DNA of 43,543 bases from the NCBI GenBank assembly GCA_020633625.1, contig JACKDJ010000032.1, forward strand, positions 1 to 43,543, read 5' to 3'. Positions within the stretch are counted from its first letter, which is position 1; each line of letters opens with the position of its first letter. Below, one piece after another: positions 25,609 through 33,719 of the stretch. The position numbers and the translations under genes are program-made. This DNA comes from Myxococcales bacterium. GTDB taxonomy: Bacteria > Myxococcota_A > Bradymonadia > REDH01. The notes under the pieces were generated by a model that worked only from the letters and a program-made list of their open reading frames with translations, made no database searches and was not told the DNA's origin.

Positions 25609-25677
25609 GGGTCGGGATCTGGAGGGGGGATCAGTGTAGCAGAGGGCGCGGCCGCGGGACATTCGTTCTCGGCGCCA

Positions 25678-26856
25678 CTAGTCGCCCGCAAGGACAGCGG
25701 CCTTCGCAAGGGCGAACTCGACGTCGTCGACGTCGCCCGCGTCGCGGAGCGCGGCGAGGCGGGTCAGCGCGCCGACGATGTCGCGACCGCGCTCCAGGGC
25801 CTCTACGCGTGCGGTGAGCGCCGCGAGTTCGATCCGGAGCGTCGCGTCCATTGCGTCAACTCGTGGCGCACCCTTGGCGTCATCGCGTGGGTGGATGGCG
25901 GGTTGGCTCCCGCCGCGATGCTCCCGCGCGGTCGTGTCCCCGCTCGGCGGCGAGCCGGCTGAGGTCCCTCCGGAGAAGGTCTCCCAGGGGTCGGTCGGCG
26001 GAGAGGTCGCGCCCGCCTCCCCGACCAGGTAGCTGTGGCCGGGCGCGCCGTCGCGGAGTAGCTCGTCGGGCGAGAACGCCGACGGCGACGGCGCGAAGCC
26101 AGTCCGAACGCCGAGCCCCTCGACGCGCACGTCGAGGAGCGGGCCGCCGAAGTGCGCGGCGAAGCGCGGCAGGGCCGCGTCCGCCGTGGCCGGGAGCGCG
26201 AACGCTGCCGCGCAGCCGCTGAGGGCGGCGTCGATTCGACCTCGCGAGAGCTCGGCCGCCCATCGCCAAACAGTCGGCCAATCCTCCGCGAGCACCGGCT
26301 CCGATAGAGGGAGTACGGCACGGAAGCGCGGCGACGTCGGCGTGTGTGACCATGTCGTGTGGATGATCCGAAACCAGGAAGCCCACGTCGCGTCGATCTC
26401 GTCGAGCGGAGTGTCGTCGTAGTCGAGGACGAGACAGGAGACGTGCTCGACGCCGTCGCTCCCCCGCGCGGCGCCCGCGCGATACAGAGCGGGGCTCCAG
26501 AGGCGAAGGTCCCGTTTCGCCCCGCGTCGAACGTCCGCGATCAGCCCGTCGGCGCGCATGCGCACCGCGGCGCCGACATCGCTGCCGGCCGGGGCATCTC
26601 GGACGGTCGCGAGGAGGTCCCCAAGCCACGCGCCCGCGCCCGCGCCTTCGATCGGCTCGCCGCGGCTCGCCCGGAGCGCCTGCTCGGCGGCCCGCTCAAC
26701 CCGGTCGACGTCGCGGCGCAGCCGGCGCCCCAGAGTCAGCTTCAGCTCGAAACGCGTGAGCGCCGTCACCAGATCGGGGAGCGGCACGACCTCTTGCTTC
26801 GGCTGCGTGTCGAACACGCGCCCGAACTGGCAGATCGCGAAGGTAGCGGACGTCAT
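25678..26856 (-). CDS. Primase/polymerase-like protein with SHOCT-like C-terminus
   Basis: The ATG at 26856 (392 aa) starts the conserved part; the longer open frame upstream reads through the divergent CbiX gene as shadow. Residues about 135-225 have the pattern of archaeo-eukaryotic-type primases, as in BT4734/plasmid-type proteins: LDYDD (D145, D147), SHTP with H171, then PRFRAVLPLSEPV and IDAALSG (D209). A linker and short coiled coil (about 335-360) lead to a SHOCT-like end (ALTRLAALRDAG...VEFALAKAAVL). The role may be DNA priming or repair, but no helicase or replication gene is adjacent. Confidence 0.7.
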   Translation of the reverse strand: MTSATFAICQFGRVFDTQPKQEVVPLPDLVTALTRFELKLTLGRRLRRDVDRVERAAEQALRASRGEPIEGAGAGAWLGDLLATVRDAPAGSDVGAAVRMRADGLIADVRRGAKRDLRLWSPALYRAGAARGSDGVEHVSCLVLDYDDTPLDEIDATWASWFRIIHTTWSHTPTSPRFRAVLPLSEPVLAEDWPTVWRWAAELSRGRIDAALSGCAAAFALPATADAALPRFAAHFGGPLLDVRVEGLGVRTGFAPSPSAFSPDELLRDGAPGHSYLVGEAGATSPPTDPWETFSGGTSAGSPPSGDTTAREHRGGSQPAIHPRDDAKGAPRVDAMDATLRIELAALTARVEALERGRDIVGALTRLAALRDAGDVDDVEFALAKAAVLAGD

Positions 26857-26981
26857 GGCGCGTGGGCGGGGACGCGGGGCGGAGCTCGCAGTGTCGCACG
26901 GGCGCGGTCTGCCGCGAAGACCAACGCGTCGCGGCGGACCGACCCGCGCGTGCGGCCCCCGCCGCGCGTATGCGCCCGACG

Positions 26982-27010
26982 TTGACGCACCGACTCCCGA
27001 GCCGTACCGA
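26982..27010 (+). promoter_or_regulatory. Possible promoter of the CbiX-like gene
   Basis: TTGACG (26982-26987) is 17 bases upstream of TACCGA (27005-27010), and the GTG start is at 27034. The -35 box is good (5 of 6) but the -10 box is weak. A GAGGGA ribosome site lies just before the start. Confidence 0.3.
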
Positions 27011-27033
27011 GGTCTTGCCCAGCCGAGGGACCG

Positions 27034-27759
27034 GTGTCTTCGAACTCGATCTACGACGCACACGTCGTCCTGGTAGCCCATGGCGGCGCGCCGGGCGCGC
27101 TCGTCGGCGCAGAGTTGCATGCGTCCGTGCTTCGTTCCCGTTTTGAGCGCGTCTCGGTACTGGCCTATCGGGGGGCGTCGACGGGAGTCGAGTCCGCGCC
27201 GCCGCAGCCGTCGTCGACGCGAGTGGTCGTTGTGCCGTTTGCGATGGCGGACGGGTGGTTCGTCAGCCAGGTCGCACCGGGCGTCGTCGCGTCGGCGCTC
27301 GGTGACACCGCGGCGCGGGCGGTCTGGACCCAGCCCGTTGGCGTCTGGCCGGGGCTCGTGCCGATCGTGATAGGGCGAGTGGACGCGGCGTTGTTCGGCG
27401 GGTCGGTGATCGTGGTTGGACACGGGACCGAGCGGGACCCCCGCAGCGGTGATGCGGCGCGGGCGCTGGCGGCCGCGCTCGTGCGAGCCGGCACGTCGGC
27501 CGAGGCGCGGTTCCTCGACCAGGAACCCAGACTCGCGCCGCCCGAGTCCCGCGACCACCGGGCGTGGATCGTCGTGCCAATGTTCGCGGGCTGGGGGCCC
27601 CACGTCACCGTGGACGTCCCGTCGGCGCTCGGCTGCATCGACGGCCAGGGCACTGCAGGCCAACGCGTCCCCACGCCCCATGTACTCGAGCCGATCGGGT
27701 GCTGGCCCGAGCTGACCGCCGAGATCGAGGCACAGGTCGTGAAGGCGCTGGTGGCGTGA
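27034..27759 (+). CDS. CbiX/sirohydrochlorin chelatase-like protein
   Basis: Two similar halves are visible. The first has VAHGG (H16) and the second VVGHGTERDPRSG (about 127-139), each ending with a strand and a Gly/Pro-rich segment. The second half ends in GWGPHVTVDVP, which resembles the second metal-ligand histidine region of class II chelatases; the first half lacks it. CbiX proteins insert cobalt, iron or nickel into precorrin or sirohydrochlorin. The metal cannot be predicted, and no cobalamin genes are adjacent. The GTG start has an upstream GAGGGA site, and the gene is divergent from the primase-like gene. Confidence 0.85.
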   Translation: MSSNSIYDAHVVLVAHGGAPGALVGAELHASVLRSRFERVSVLAYRGASTGVESAPPQPSSTRVVVVPFAMADGWFVSQVAPGVVASALGDTAARAVWTQPVGVWPGLVPIVIGRVDAALFGGSVIVVGHGTERDPRSGDAARALAAALVRAGTSAEARFLDQEPRLAPPESRDHRAWIVVPMFAGWGPHVTVDVPSALGCIDGQGTAGQRVPTPHVLEPIGCWPELTAEIEAQVVKALVA

Positions 27760-27774
27760 CGCCTGGTCCAGGCG
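27760..27774 (+). terminator. Short palindrome directly after the chelatase stop
   Basis: CGCCTGG and CCAGGCG flank a single T, starting one base after the stop. A hairpin would have a short stem and no T tract, so it is a weak terminator candidate. Confidence 0.3.
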
Positions 27775-27860
27775 CCAACCGCTTGGAATAGCGCGCTGGC
27801 GAGGCTGGCTGTATCGTTGCCCGACGCCGTGCGCGTCGTCCCCTTGACCCGCAGAACCTG

Positions 27861-28754
27861 ATGCTCCGACGCTTCGCAGACCGAACACGACTGGCTGCCT
27901 TGGTCTCCGCCTCGCTCGTGGTCGGGTGCGGGGAGTGTGGAGGTACAGCGGGCGTCGACACCGCCGCGCACTCGGACCCGTTCGGCGGCGTCTCGCCGCT
28001 GCCCTCGGCGAACCCGGTCGACGAGGGCGCCGCGCGCACGTACCTCCTCACGGCCCTGGGGCACGTCGTCGGCGCCGCGCTCGTCGCGAAGAACGGAGAC
28101 CTCGAGGTCGAGGTGCTGGTGCTGCGCGACATGGGCGGCCCGGCGGTTGCGCTTCGCTGGCGCGGGCTTCGGCCAGAACCGGACGATCACCTCCGCGCTG
28201 GCGACACGCTGGCGTTCGTCGCGTCTGCTCGTGACGTGATGCGGGTACGTCCAGACGAGTCTCTCTCGGTGTGGTTGATCACCGCGACGCCGTCGTCGGC
28301 CCCGGAGACGTGGGGTGCGGAGAGCATTCGCGAGGCCGATTTGCACGAGTTCTCGATCTCGAGCGGCGTAGTCGCGCGTGGCGCGATGTTCGAGAAGTGG
28401 CGGCCGGTCGAGGATCCGCGACGCGTCGAGTTCACGCGGCTCGTGGTCGCGGCGCCGGCTGCGTGGCCGCCGGAGCCGGCGATATCGCGAGCCACAGAGG
28501 TTGCAGGTCCAGCAGTCTGCGAGGCGCGGTCGATGACACCCGCTGCATGCGAGGCGGCGTACATGACGGCGTTTGCCGCGTCCGCTCCTCAGGCCGCGTG
28601 GTACGACGTCGTCGCTGAGCGCCGCGACGACATGGGCATGGGCGAGGTCGGCTGGCAGGATACACGAAGGCCACCGCCTCCCCCGACGTCGGCGGTGCCG
28701 GATGTCCCGGCGGCCGAGGCGGCGCCGCCGGCTGGGAGCGGCACGCAAGAGTAG
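27861..28754 (+). CDS. Hypothetical lipoprotein
   Basis: The 297-residue product has a signal with lipobox LVVGC (Cys 23). The middle is beta-rich with VALRWRGLRPEPDDHLRAGD, and the end is Pro/Ala-rich. I recognise no family. It is followed by a hairpin and then by a convergent gene, so it is probably monocistronic. Confidence 0.7.
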   Translation: MLRRFADRTRLAALVSASLVVGCGECGGTAGVDTAAHSDPFGGVSPLPSANPVDEGAARTYLLTALGHVVGAALVAKNGDLEVEVLVLRDMGGPAVALRWRGLRPEPDDHLRAGDTLAFVASARDVMRVRPDESLSVWLITATPSSAPETWGAESIREADLHEFSISSGVVARGAMFEKWRPVEDPRRVEFTRLVVAAPAAWPPEPAISRATEVAGPAVCEARSMTPAACEAAYMTAFAASAPQAAWYDVVAERRDDMGMGEVGWQDTRRPPPPPTSAVPDVPAAEAAPPAGSGTQE

Positions 28755-28757
28755 CTA

Positions 28758-28782
28758 GTCGACCGCCGGAGGCGGGCTCGAC
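28758..28782 (+). terminator. Hairpin after the lipoprotein stop
   Basis: GTCGA and CCGCC pair with GGCGG and TCGAC with a two-base bulge and a GGAG-like loop. It begins four bases after the stop. No T run follows, so it may be a weak terminator or an mRNA 3'-end structure. Confidence 0.3.
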
Positions 28783-28890
28783 ATCGTTGCCGCGCCCAAC
28801 GAGCCGACGCTTCGCAGACCGCCGGGCGGGGCCGCGCACTCGACGGTTCGGGGACCGACTATGCCTGAGACGCGGGCGAGCCGCGGAACG

Positions 28891-29919
28891 CTACCAGCGC
28901 TCGCAGTAGTCCGGCAGGTACGTCGGGATCGCGCCTTCGAAGGGGCTCGGCTGGCCCCAAGCGTGCGCGAGGAGGAATCGCGGGCCCCAGTCGAAGCCGT
29001 TGTCCGAGGCGCTCGACGGGACCGTGTGACCCAAGTTGTGGTTGCAGCCGATGACGAAGTGCCCGTCGGCTACGAGCCCGTCCATGAACTGCGTCATCTG
29101 ATCTTTGAAGTTCACGAAGCCGCCGTAGACGTCGGAGTCGCCGCCGTATGCTCCGAGCACGGGCGTCTGGAACTCCGGCGTCTCGTAGCCGTGGACGTAG
29201 TCGCCGGTCCCGCCGCTGAAGATCAGCGCTGCTGCGACGACGTCGGAGCGGGTCATCACCAGGTAGGTCGACCAGAGCGCTCCGGCAGAAAAGCCGGAGA
29301 CGTAGATCCGGCTGGTGTCGATGCCCAGGCTGGCGTCGATGCAGGACACCATGTCGTCGAAGTAGGTGACCTCGTTCGCGGGCGCGTTGGTCGCGATGAC
29401 CGGCCACTCGAAGAGCATGTCGCCCTGCGCGTGGGGCACGGCGATGTTGATCTCGTACAGGTCGGCGAGCTGCTGGATCCAGCCGTAGTTCGAGGCGCTG
29501 TCGCCCGTTCCGTAGTAGAAGAACAGCAGCGGTGCGTCGGCGGGCTCGTCGGGCAGGTAGAGGTTGACCCGCCGGTCCACAGTCCCGGTGTGGAGCGTGT
29601 TCGTCCCGGCCGTCAGCGTCGGGCACGCTCCACCTGAGTACGGGTGAAGCGTGGGGAGCGTGGTCTCGACGGGGCCCGTGTCGACGCCGCCGGCGTCCGC
29701 GCCGGTCGTGTCCACGCCGCCGCCGGTGTCACCGCCGCCGCCGATGTCGAGCTGCACGACGTCCTGGCCACCCCCGGCGTCTGCGGAGGTGTCACCGCCG
29801 GCGGCGTCTCGACCGGACGTCGAGCCCGTGTCCGTGCCAACGAACGTGGCGTCGTCCGAGCAAGCGATCAGCGACGTACAGGCTGCGGCAGCTACTACGA
29901 GCAGGCGATGGGAGCGCAT
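28891..29919 (-). CDS. Alpha/beta-hydrolase lipoprotein (PHB-depolymerase/feruloyl-esterase-like)
   Basis: The 342-residue product has a signal with lipobox SLIAC (Cys 20) and a Gly/Asp/Ala-rich linker to about residue 90. The hydrolase domain follows: a strand reading PLLFFYYGTG, the nucleophile elbow GFSAG with the catalytic serine, and a likely histidine in NHNLGHTVP. This matches secreted polyhydroxybutyrate-depolymerase or feruloyl-esterase-type proteins; the substrate is not predictable. A GGAG ribosome site lies before the ATG. It follows the small barrel gene by 89 bp on the same strand. Confidence 0.8.
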   Translation of the reverse strand: MRSHRLLVVAAAACTSLIACSDDATFVGTDTGSTSGRDAAGGDTSADAGGGQDVVQLDIGGGGDTGGGVDTTGADAGGVDTGPVETTLPTLHPYSGGACPTLTAGTNTLHTGTVDRRVNLYLPDEPADAPLLFFYYGTGDSASNYGWIQQLADLYEINIAVPHAQGDMLFEWPVIATNAPANEVTYFDDMVSCIDASLGIDTSRIYVSGFSAGALWSTYLVMTRSDVVAAALIFSGGTGDYVHGYETPEFQTPVLGAYGGDSDVYGGFVNFKDQMTQFMDGLVADGHFVIGCNHNLGHTVPSSASDNGFDWGPRFLLAHAWGQPSPFEGAIPTYLPDYCERW

Positions 29920-30008
29920 GGTTCTCCGTGGCGAGCGAGTGACGTGTCGTTAGCGAGGTTCCGCCGCCGTCGCAACACTGTCACAGCCACGAGCACGAGG
30001 CGTCCGCT

Positions 30009-30554
30009 TCAGCCGAGCGGGATCGCGAGCTCAATCCCGACGGACGCCCCAGAGAGCGGGTCGTCCGGGTCCATGACGCGGTGGAGCCACGCGCCCGCAC
30101 CGACGCGCACGGGCCCCAACCCGATGTCGAGGCCGAGCCCGACGTTGTACGCGGGCTCCCACTCGACGTTGGTGTGCGACGCGACGCCGGTGACGCTGGT
30201 CTGGCGTCCGACGTAGGCGAAGCCACCGTGGGCGCCGACCCACGGGTGGAGGAGCCCGAGGGGCAGCGACACACGGCCGCCGGCGAGAAACGGAGCGAAC
30301 ACGACCGTCGAGGTGAGCCCGCCGGGGCCGATCAGCTCGCTCCCGCGGTGGTACCCGACCTGCGCCTCTGCGGTCAGGGGGCCGAGGCGGAGGCCGGGGT
30401 AGGCGTTGGCGCCGAGGCCGGTCGGGCCGCCGTCTAGAAACTGCGTGACGCCGAGGTCGGCGCCGATGGAGAGGCCCTGGGCCTGCGCATCGGTCGCCAA
30501 CAGGAGCGGCAGAGACGCGGCGGCTAGTGCGAAGAGGGCGCGGTGCGGTGACAT
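30009..30554 (-). CDS. Small outer-membrane beta-barrel protein
   Basis: The ATG at 30554 gives 181 residues with a signal peptide ending at AQAQG. The mature part has alternating strands with glycine-rich turns (GADLG, VGYHRG, GGFAYVG, GLGLDIGLG) typical of eight-stranded barrels. The in-frame extension upstream reads as shadow of the preceding gene. Its role may be structural or adhesive. Confidence 0.75.
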   Translation of the reverse strand: MSPHRALFALAAASLPLLLATDAQAQGLSIGADLGVTQFLDGGPTGLGANAYPGLRLGPLTAEAQVGYHRGSELIGPGGLTSTVVFAPFLAGGRVSLPLGLLHPWVGAHGGFAYVGRQTSVTGVASHTNVEWEPAYNVGLGLDIGLGPVRVGAGAWLHRVMDPDDPLSGASVGIELAIPLG

Positions 30555-30612
30555 GTGGCCTCGTGGCGGGGGCGCGGGACTCGGGGTCCGACGCGCAGCC
30601 GCCGCGAGGTAT

Positions 30613-31293
30613 TCATGGCTTGAGCAGCGGGAGACGGCCGGCGACGACCGGGAGGGGTGTTGGGACCCCCGCCTCAACCTCGTCGACGATCTCGGTGTCG
30701 TCGAGCTCAATCCCGTGGTCGCGGAGGCACGCCGCCGTGCGCAGCTCCTGGTCGCCGAGGTTGAATGACTCCTCCTCCCCGGGCTCACCCTGCAGAAACT
30801 GTGAGCCAGACCCATCGTCGACACCGCCGCTGCCGCTGCCCTCGGTCGGTGGGGGCTCGGTCGAGAGGAACTCGTCGGGGACGGGCATCCCGCCCGCGAC
30901 ATGAAGCCACGGATCCTCCTGTGTCGTGAACGCCTCTTCGGCGTCGGTTGCCGACGCGTCGACGGCCAGGAAAAGCGACCCCGCAACGAGTGCCGCGGTC
31001 GCGAGCAGGCGCGACGCACCGTCGAGCTGTGCGCGCGGCGCCGTCGCAGCGACCCGCCGTGTGGCGAAGCGGACGCCGTCTGACGCGACAGCGTACCGGA
31101 CGCAGAGGCCGGCCTGTCGTCGATCGGCCAGCAGGGCGGCCGCCTGCGACCGGGTCATTGCGGAGAGGTAGTGCACGTCGGTCGCACAGTGCGCGCAGTG
31201 ACGCACTTCATCGCCGCCCTGCATCTCGTCCCAGTTTGCGGGACAAGGTTCGGGGAGCCGGAGCGCTGCGGGGATCACGGGGTGCATGTTCAC
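30613..31293 (-). CDS. Zinc-ribbon-like membrane protein, function unknown
   Basis: The start is GTG 31293, or ATG 31287 two codons in. The N-terminus has CPANWDEM...RHCAHC...VHYLSAMT...CVRYA, a cysteine pattern found in uncharacterised Bacteroidota and Myxococcota proteins that may bind zinc. One transmembrane segment lies at about 95-113, followed by an acidic, Ser/Gly-rich exported region. It follows the ligase gene by 85 bp on the same strand. Confidence 0.7.
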   Translation of the reverse strand: MNMHPVIPAALRLPEPCPANWDEMQGGDEVRHCAHCATDVHYLSAMTRSQAAALLADRRQAGLCVRYAVASDGVRFATRRVAATAPRAQLDGASRLLATAALVAGSLFLAVDASATDAEEAFTTQEDPWLHVAGGMPVPDEFLSTEPPPTEGSGSGGVDDGSGSQFLQGEPGEEESFNLGDQELRTAACLRDHGIELDDTEIVDEVEAGVPTPLPVVAGRLPLLKP

Positions 31294-31378
31294 TCGGGGT
31301 TGGGGGGCCGGTTACGGGTGCGGCCAATCGTTCTGAACGAACGACGCGCCCATTCGGTCTGACATCGATCGGGACGGT

Positions 31379-32932
31379 TCAGAGTGGTTCCCCATCCGCG
31401 GGAAGAGGACGCGGTTCGCGGGGGAGCTGTTGGAGCGCGCTCCGCAGGAGCTTCCCGTTTGCGTTCTTGGGCAGGGCTGCGCAACGGATGATCAGTCGCG
31501 GACGCTTGTAGTCTGCCAGCGACGAAGCGAGCGCCTCGAAGATCGCTGCATCCGAGGCGTGTGTGCCGACGACGTACGCGCAGATCAGCGAGACCCCGTC
31601 GCGCACAGTGCGCTCTCCGACGGCGCATTCCGCCACGCCAGGGATTGCCGCGAGCGCGGCCTCGACCTCGGCCGGTGACACCCGATAGCCGAAGCTATTC
31701 ATCACGTCGTCGTCTCTGCCCGCGAAGGCGATGTAGCCATCCGAGTCCTGCCGCGCCAAGTCACCGCCGACAAACCACGGGCCGCGAAAGACCTGCGCGT
31801 CATCGTCGGGGCGTCGCCAGTAGCCGAGCATGACGCCGGGGTCGTCGCGGTCGACCGCCAGGTGCCCGACATCGTCGGTCGCGGCCTCCTCGCCCGTCTC
31901 GCGGTCGCGGAGGATCGCCACCCGTCGCCCGGGCTGCGCGCGACCGATCCGTCCCGCCCGCGGCGGCGTCGCAGGCCCGGAGCTGACGTAGGTTGAGCAC
32001 TCGGTCATGCCGAGCGCCTCGAAGATCGGGACGCCGATGTGCGCAGCCCAGGCGTCGCGTACGGCCGTCTGCAGCGTCTCGCCGGCGCATAGGACGTGCC
32101 GCAGGCGTCGTAGCGCGCTCAGCTCCTCCGGCGTGCCGTGCGCTAGGAGCTGTCGGATCAGCGTCGGCACCGACGCGAAGATCGTAGCGCGCTCCCGGTC
32201 GATGATGGTCGGCCACCGTCGGTACGAGGGCGAGTCCGCGCTGATCACCGCGGTCGCGCCAATCGCGAGGCAGTCGAGCACGGCGATGCCGAACGCGTAG
32301 GACCAGTTGAGCTGCCCGGCGTGCGCAACCACGTCTCCGGCGCGGATCCCCGTCCAGCCTTCGCGCATGGGGGCACGGCCGTCGATGATGCGGTGGCCGT
32401 GGAGCACCCCTTTGGGCCTCCCGCTCGTGCCCGAGGTGTAGACGAGTAGGGCGGGAGTGTCACCGCTCACCGCGGCGACGGTGTCGTCCGGCGAGCCGTC
32501 GAGGACCATCTCGAGGTCACGCCACCGAGGGTCGGTCAGCGGTCGATCCCCGACGATCCTCGCCGGGTCAGCGTCACCGGCGATGACCGCGAGCTCGCGG
32601 TCGGTGAGGCGGGGGCTGCACGGGACGGCGACCATTCCGGCCGAGAGCACAGCGAGCACGACCACTGCGTACCGGTCGTCCGAGGGCGCATGGATCATGA
32701 CGCGGTCTCCCGCCCGGGCCCCCGCGGCGAACAGTCCGCCGACCGCGCGGCGCACGCGGGCGCGCAGCTCGGCGCGGTTCACGCGGAGCGCCTCGTCGCC
32801 GCGGTAGACTATGAGCGCCGTCGCGTCGTCCGCGTGCTGCAGACTCGGGCCGAGACATCGAGCCACGATGTTCGCTGCCGCAGACGGGGCCGTTGACTCC
32901 ACCGGCGGGCCGGTCGATGGTCCGGCAGGCAC
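31379..32932 (-). CDS. Adenylate-forming enzyme (acyl- or aryl-CoA ligase family)
   Basis: The family motifs are present in order: the P-loop TSGTSGRPKG (about 165-175), EALGMTECS, a GDLARQDSDGYIAFAGR hinge region and PKNANGK with the catalytic lysine near 494. The product would activate a carboxylic acid with ATP and probably transfer it to CoA; the substrate is unclear. I chose GTG 32932 because GAGAAGG lies just upstream. ATGs at 32959 and 33013 are alternatives but lack a good site or overlap the divergent gene. The N-terminus before about residue 30 is uncertain. Confidence 0.87.
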   Translation of the reverse strand: MPAGPSTGPPVESTAPSAAANIVARCLGPSLQHADDATALIVYRGDEALRVNRAELRARVRRAVGGLFAAGARAGDRVMIHAPSDDRYAVVVLAVLSAGMVAVPCSPRLTDRELAVIAGDADPARIVGDRPLTDPRWRDLEMVLDGSPDDTVAAVSGDTPALLVYTSGTSGRPKGVLHGHRIIDGRAPMREGWTGIRAGDVVAHAGQLNWSYAFGIAVLDCLAIGATAVISADSPSYRRWPTIIDRERATIFASVPTLIRQLLAHGTPEELSALRRLRHVLCAGETLQTAVRDAWAAHIGVPIFEALGMTECSTYVSSGPATPPRAGRIGRAQPGRRVAILRDRETGEEAATDDVGHLAVDRDDPGVMLGYWRRPDDDAQVFRGPWFVGGDLARQDSDGYIAFAGRDDDVMNSFGYRVSPAEVEAALAAIPGVAECAVGERTVRDGVSLICAYVVGTHASDAAIFEALASSLADYKRPRLIIRCAALPKNANGKLLRSALQQLPREPRPLPADGEPL

Positions 32933-32957
32933 TGCGCCTTCTCGTTCGGAGCGTTCC

Positions 32958-33377
32958 ATGCGTCGCGGTTTGGTGGTTGGGATTGCGGGTCTACTCGGTG
33001 CCGCGGCCGTCATCGCCGGTGCCTTCGGCGCACACGCGCTGCGCGACCACGTGACCCCGGCCAGACTGGCGTCGTGGGAGACGGCGGTCCGCTATCAGAT
33101 GTATCACGCGGTGGCGCTGCTCGTGCTGGCGAGCGGACGCCGAGCACCCCGGAGCGGAGTCGCGGGACTGTGGATGCTCGGGACGCTCCTGTTCTCGGGG
33201 TCGCTCTATCTGCTCGTCGCGACCGACACTCCTTCGCTGGGCGCCGTCACGCCTTTCGGCGGCGTCGCGCTCATTGCGGGTTGGCTCGTCGTCGCGGTCG
33301 ACGGTCTGCGCTCGGTTGACGACGCACCGAGTGAGATTACCACCGATGAGCTGTCCCTCACACGGCGAGCGCGATGA
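32958..33377 (+). CDS. DUF423 family membrane protein
   Basis: The 139-residue product has four hydrophobic segments, and GAFGAHAL followed by W...A..YQMYHAVALL is the family signature (E. coli YgdD type). Members are inner-membrane proteins of unknown role. A GGAG site lies six bases before the ATG. Its stop overlaps the clpS start (ATGA), so it is coupled to clpS. Confidence 0.88.
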   Translation: MRRGLVVGIAGLLGAAAVIAGAFGAHALRDHVTPARLASWETAVRYQMYHAVALLVLASGRRAPRSGVAGLWMLGTLLFSGSLYLLVATDTPSLGAVTPFGGVALIAGWLVVAVDGLRSVDDAPSEITTDELSLTRRAR

Positions 33378-33691
33378 CCGACGAGCGTGAACGAGGTCCG
33401 CGCGGCGAGACCGCGCTCAAGACGCGGGCGCGGACCCAGAAGCCGCGCCTGTACAAGGTGATCCTGCACAACGACGACTATACGACTCAGGAGTTCGTCG
33501 TGGACGTGCTGGTCCGCTTCTTCGAGAAGCCGGTGCCGGAGGCGACTCGGCTGATGCTCCACGTCCACACCAAGGGGCGCGCCGTCGCCGGGACCTACCC
33601 GTACGACATCGCAGAGAGCAAGGTGGAGCGGGTCACGCGCCACGCGCGCTCGTCCGGACACCCTCTTCTCCTGACCACAGAGCCCGAGTGA
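33374..33691 (+). CDS. clpS: ATP-dependent Clp protease adaptor ClpS
   Basis: The 105-residue product has a basic unstructured N-terminus and then the conserved core. NDDYT is the N-end-degron binding motif, HVHTKG carries the pocket histidine and HPLLLT ends the domain. ClpS delivers proteins with bulky hydrophobic N-terminal residues to ClpA. It is placed directly before clpA, 28 bp apart, as in many bacteria. Confidence 0.96.
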   Translation: MTDERERGPRGETALKTRARTQKPRLYKVILHNDDYTTQEFVVDVLVRFFEKPVPEATRLMLHVHTKGRAVAGTYPYDIAESKVERVTRHARSSGHPLLLTTEPE

Positions 33692-33719
33692 CGACGGCCC
33701 CGCTGCGAGGACACCGGAG

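Noticed and set aside
25633..25638. TACACT as a -10 box for the second TSP3 gene
   Set aside because: The -10 box matches four of six positions but no convincing -35 box is at the right distance.
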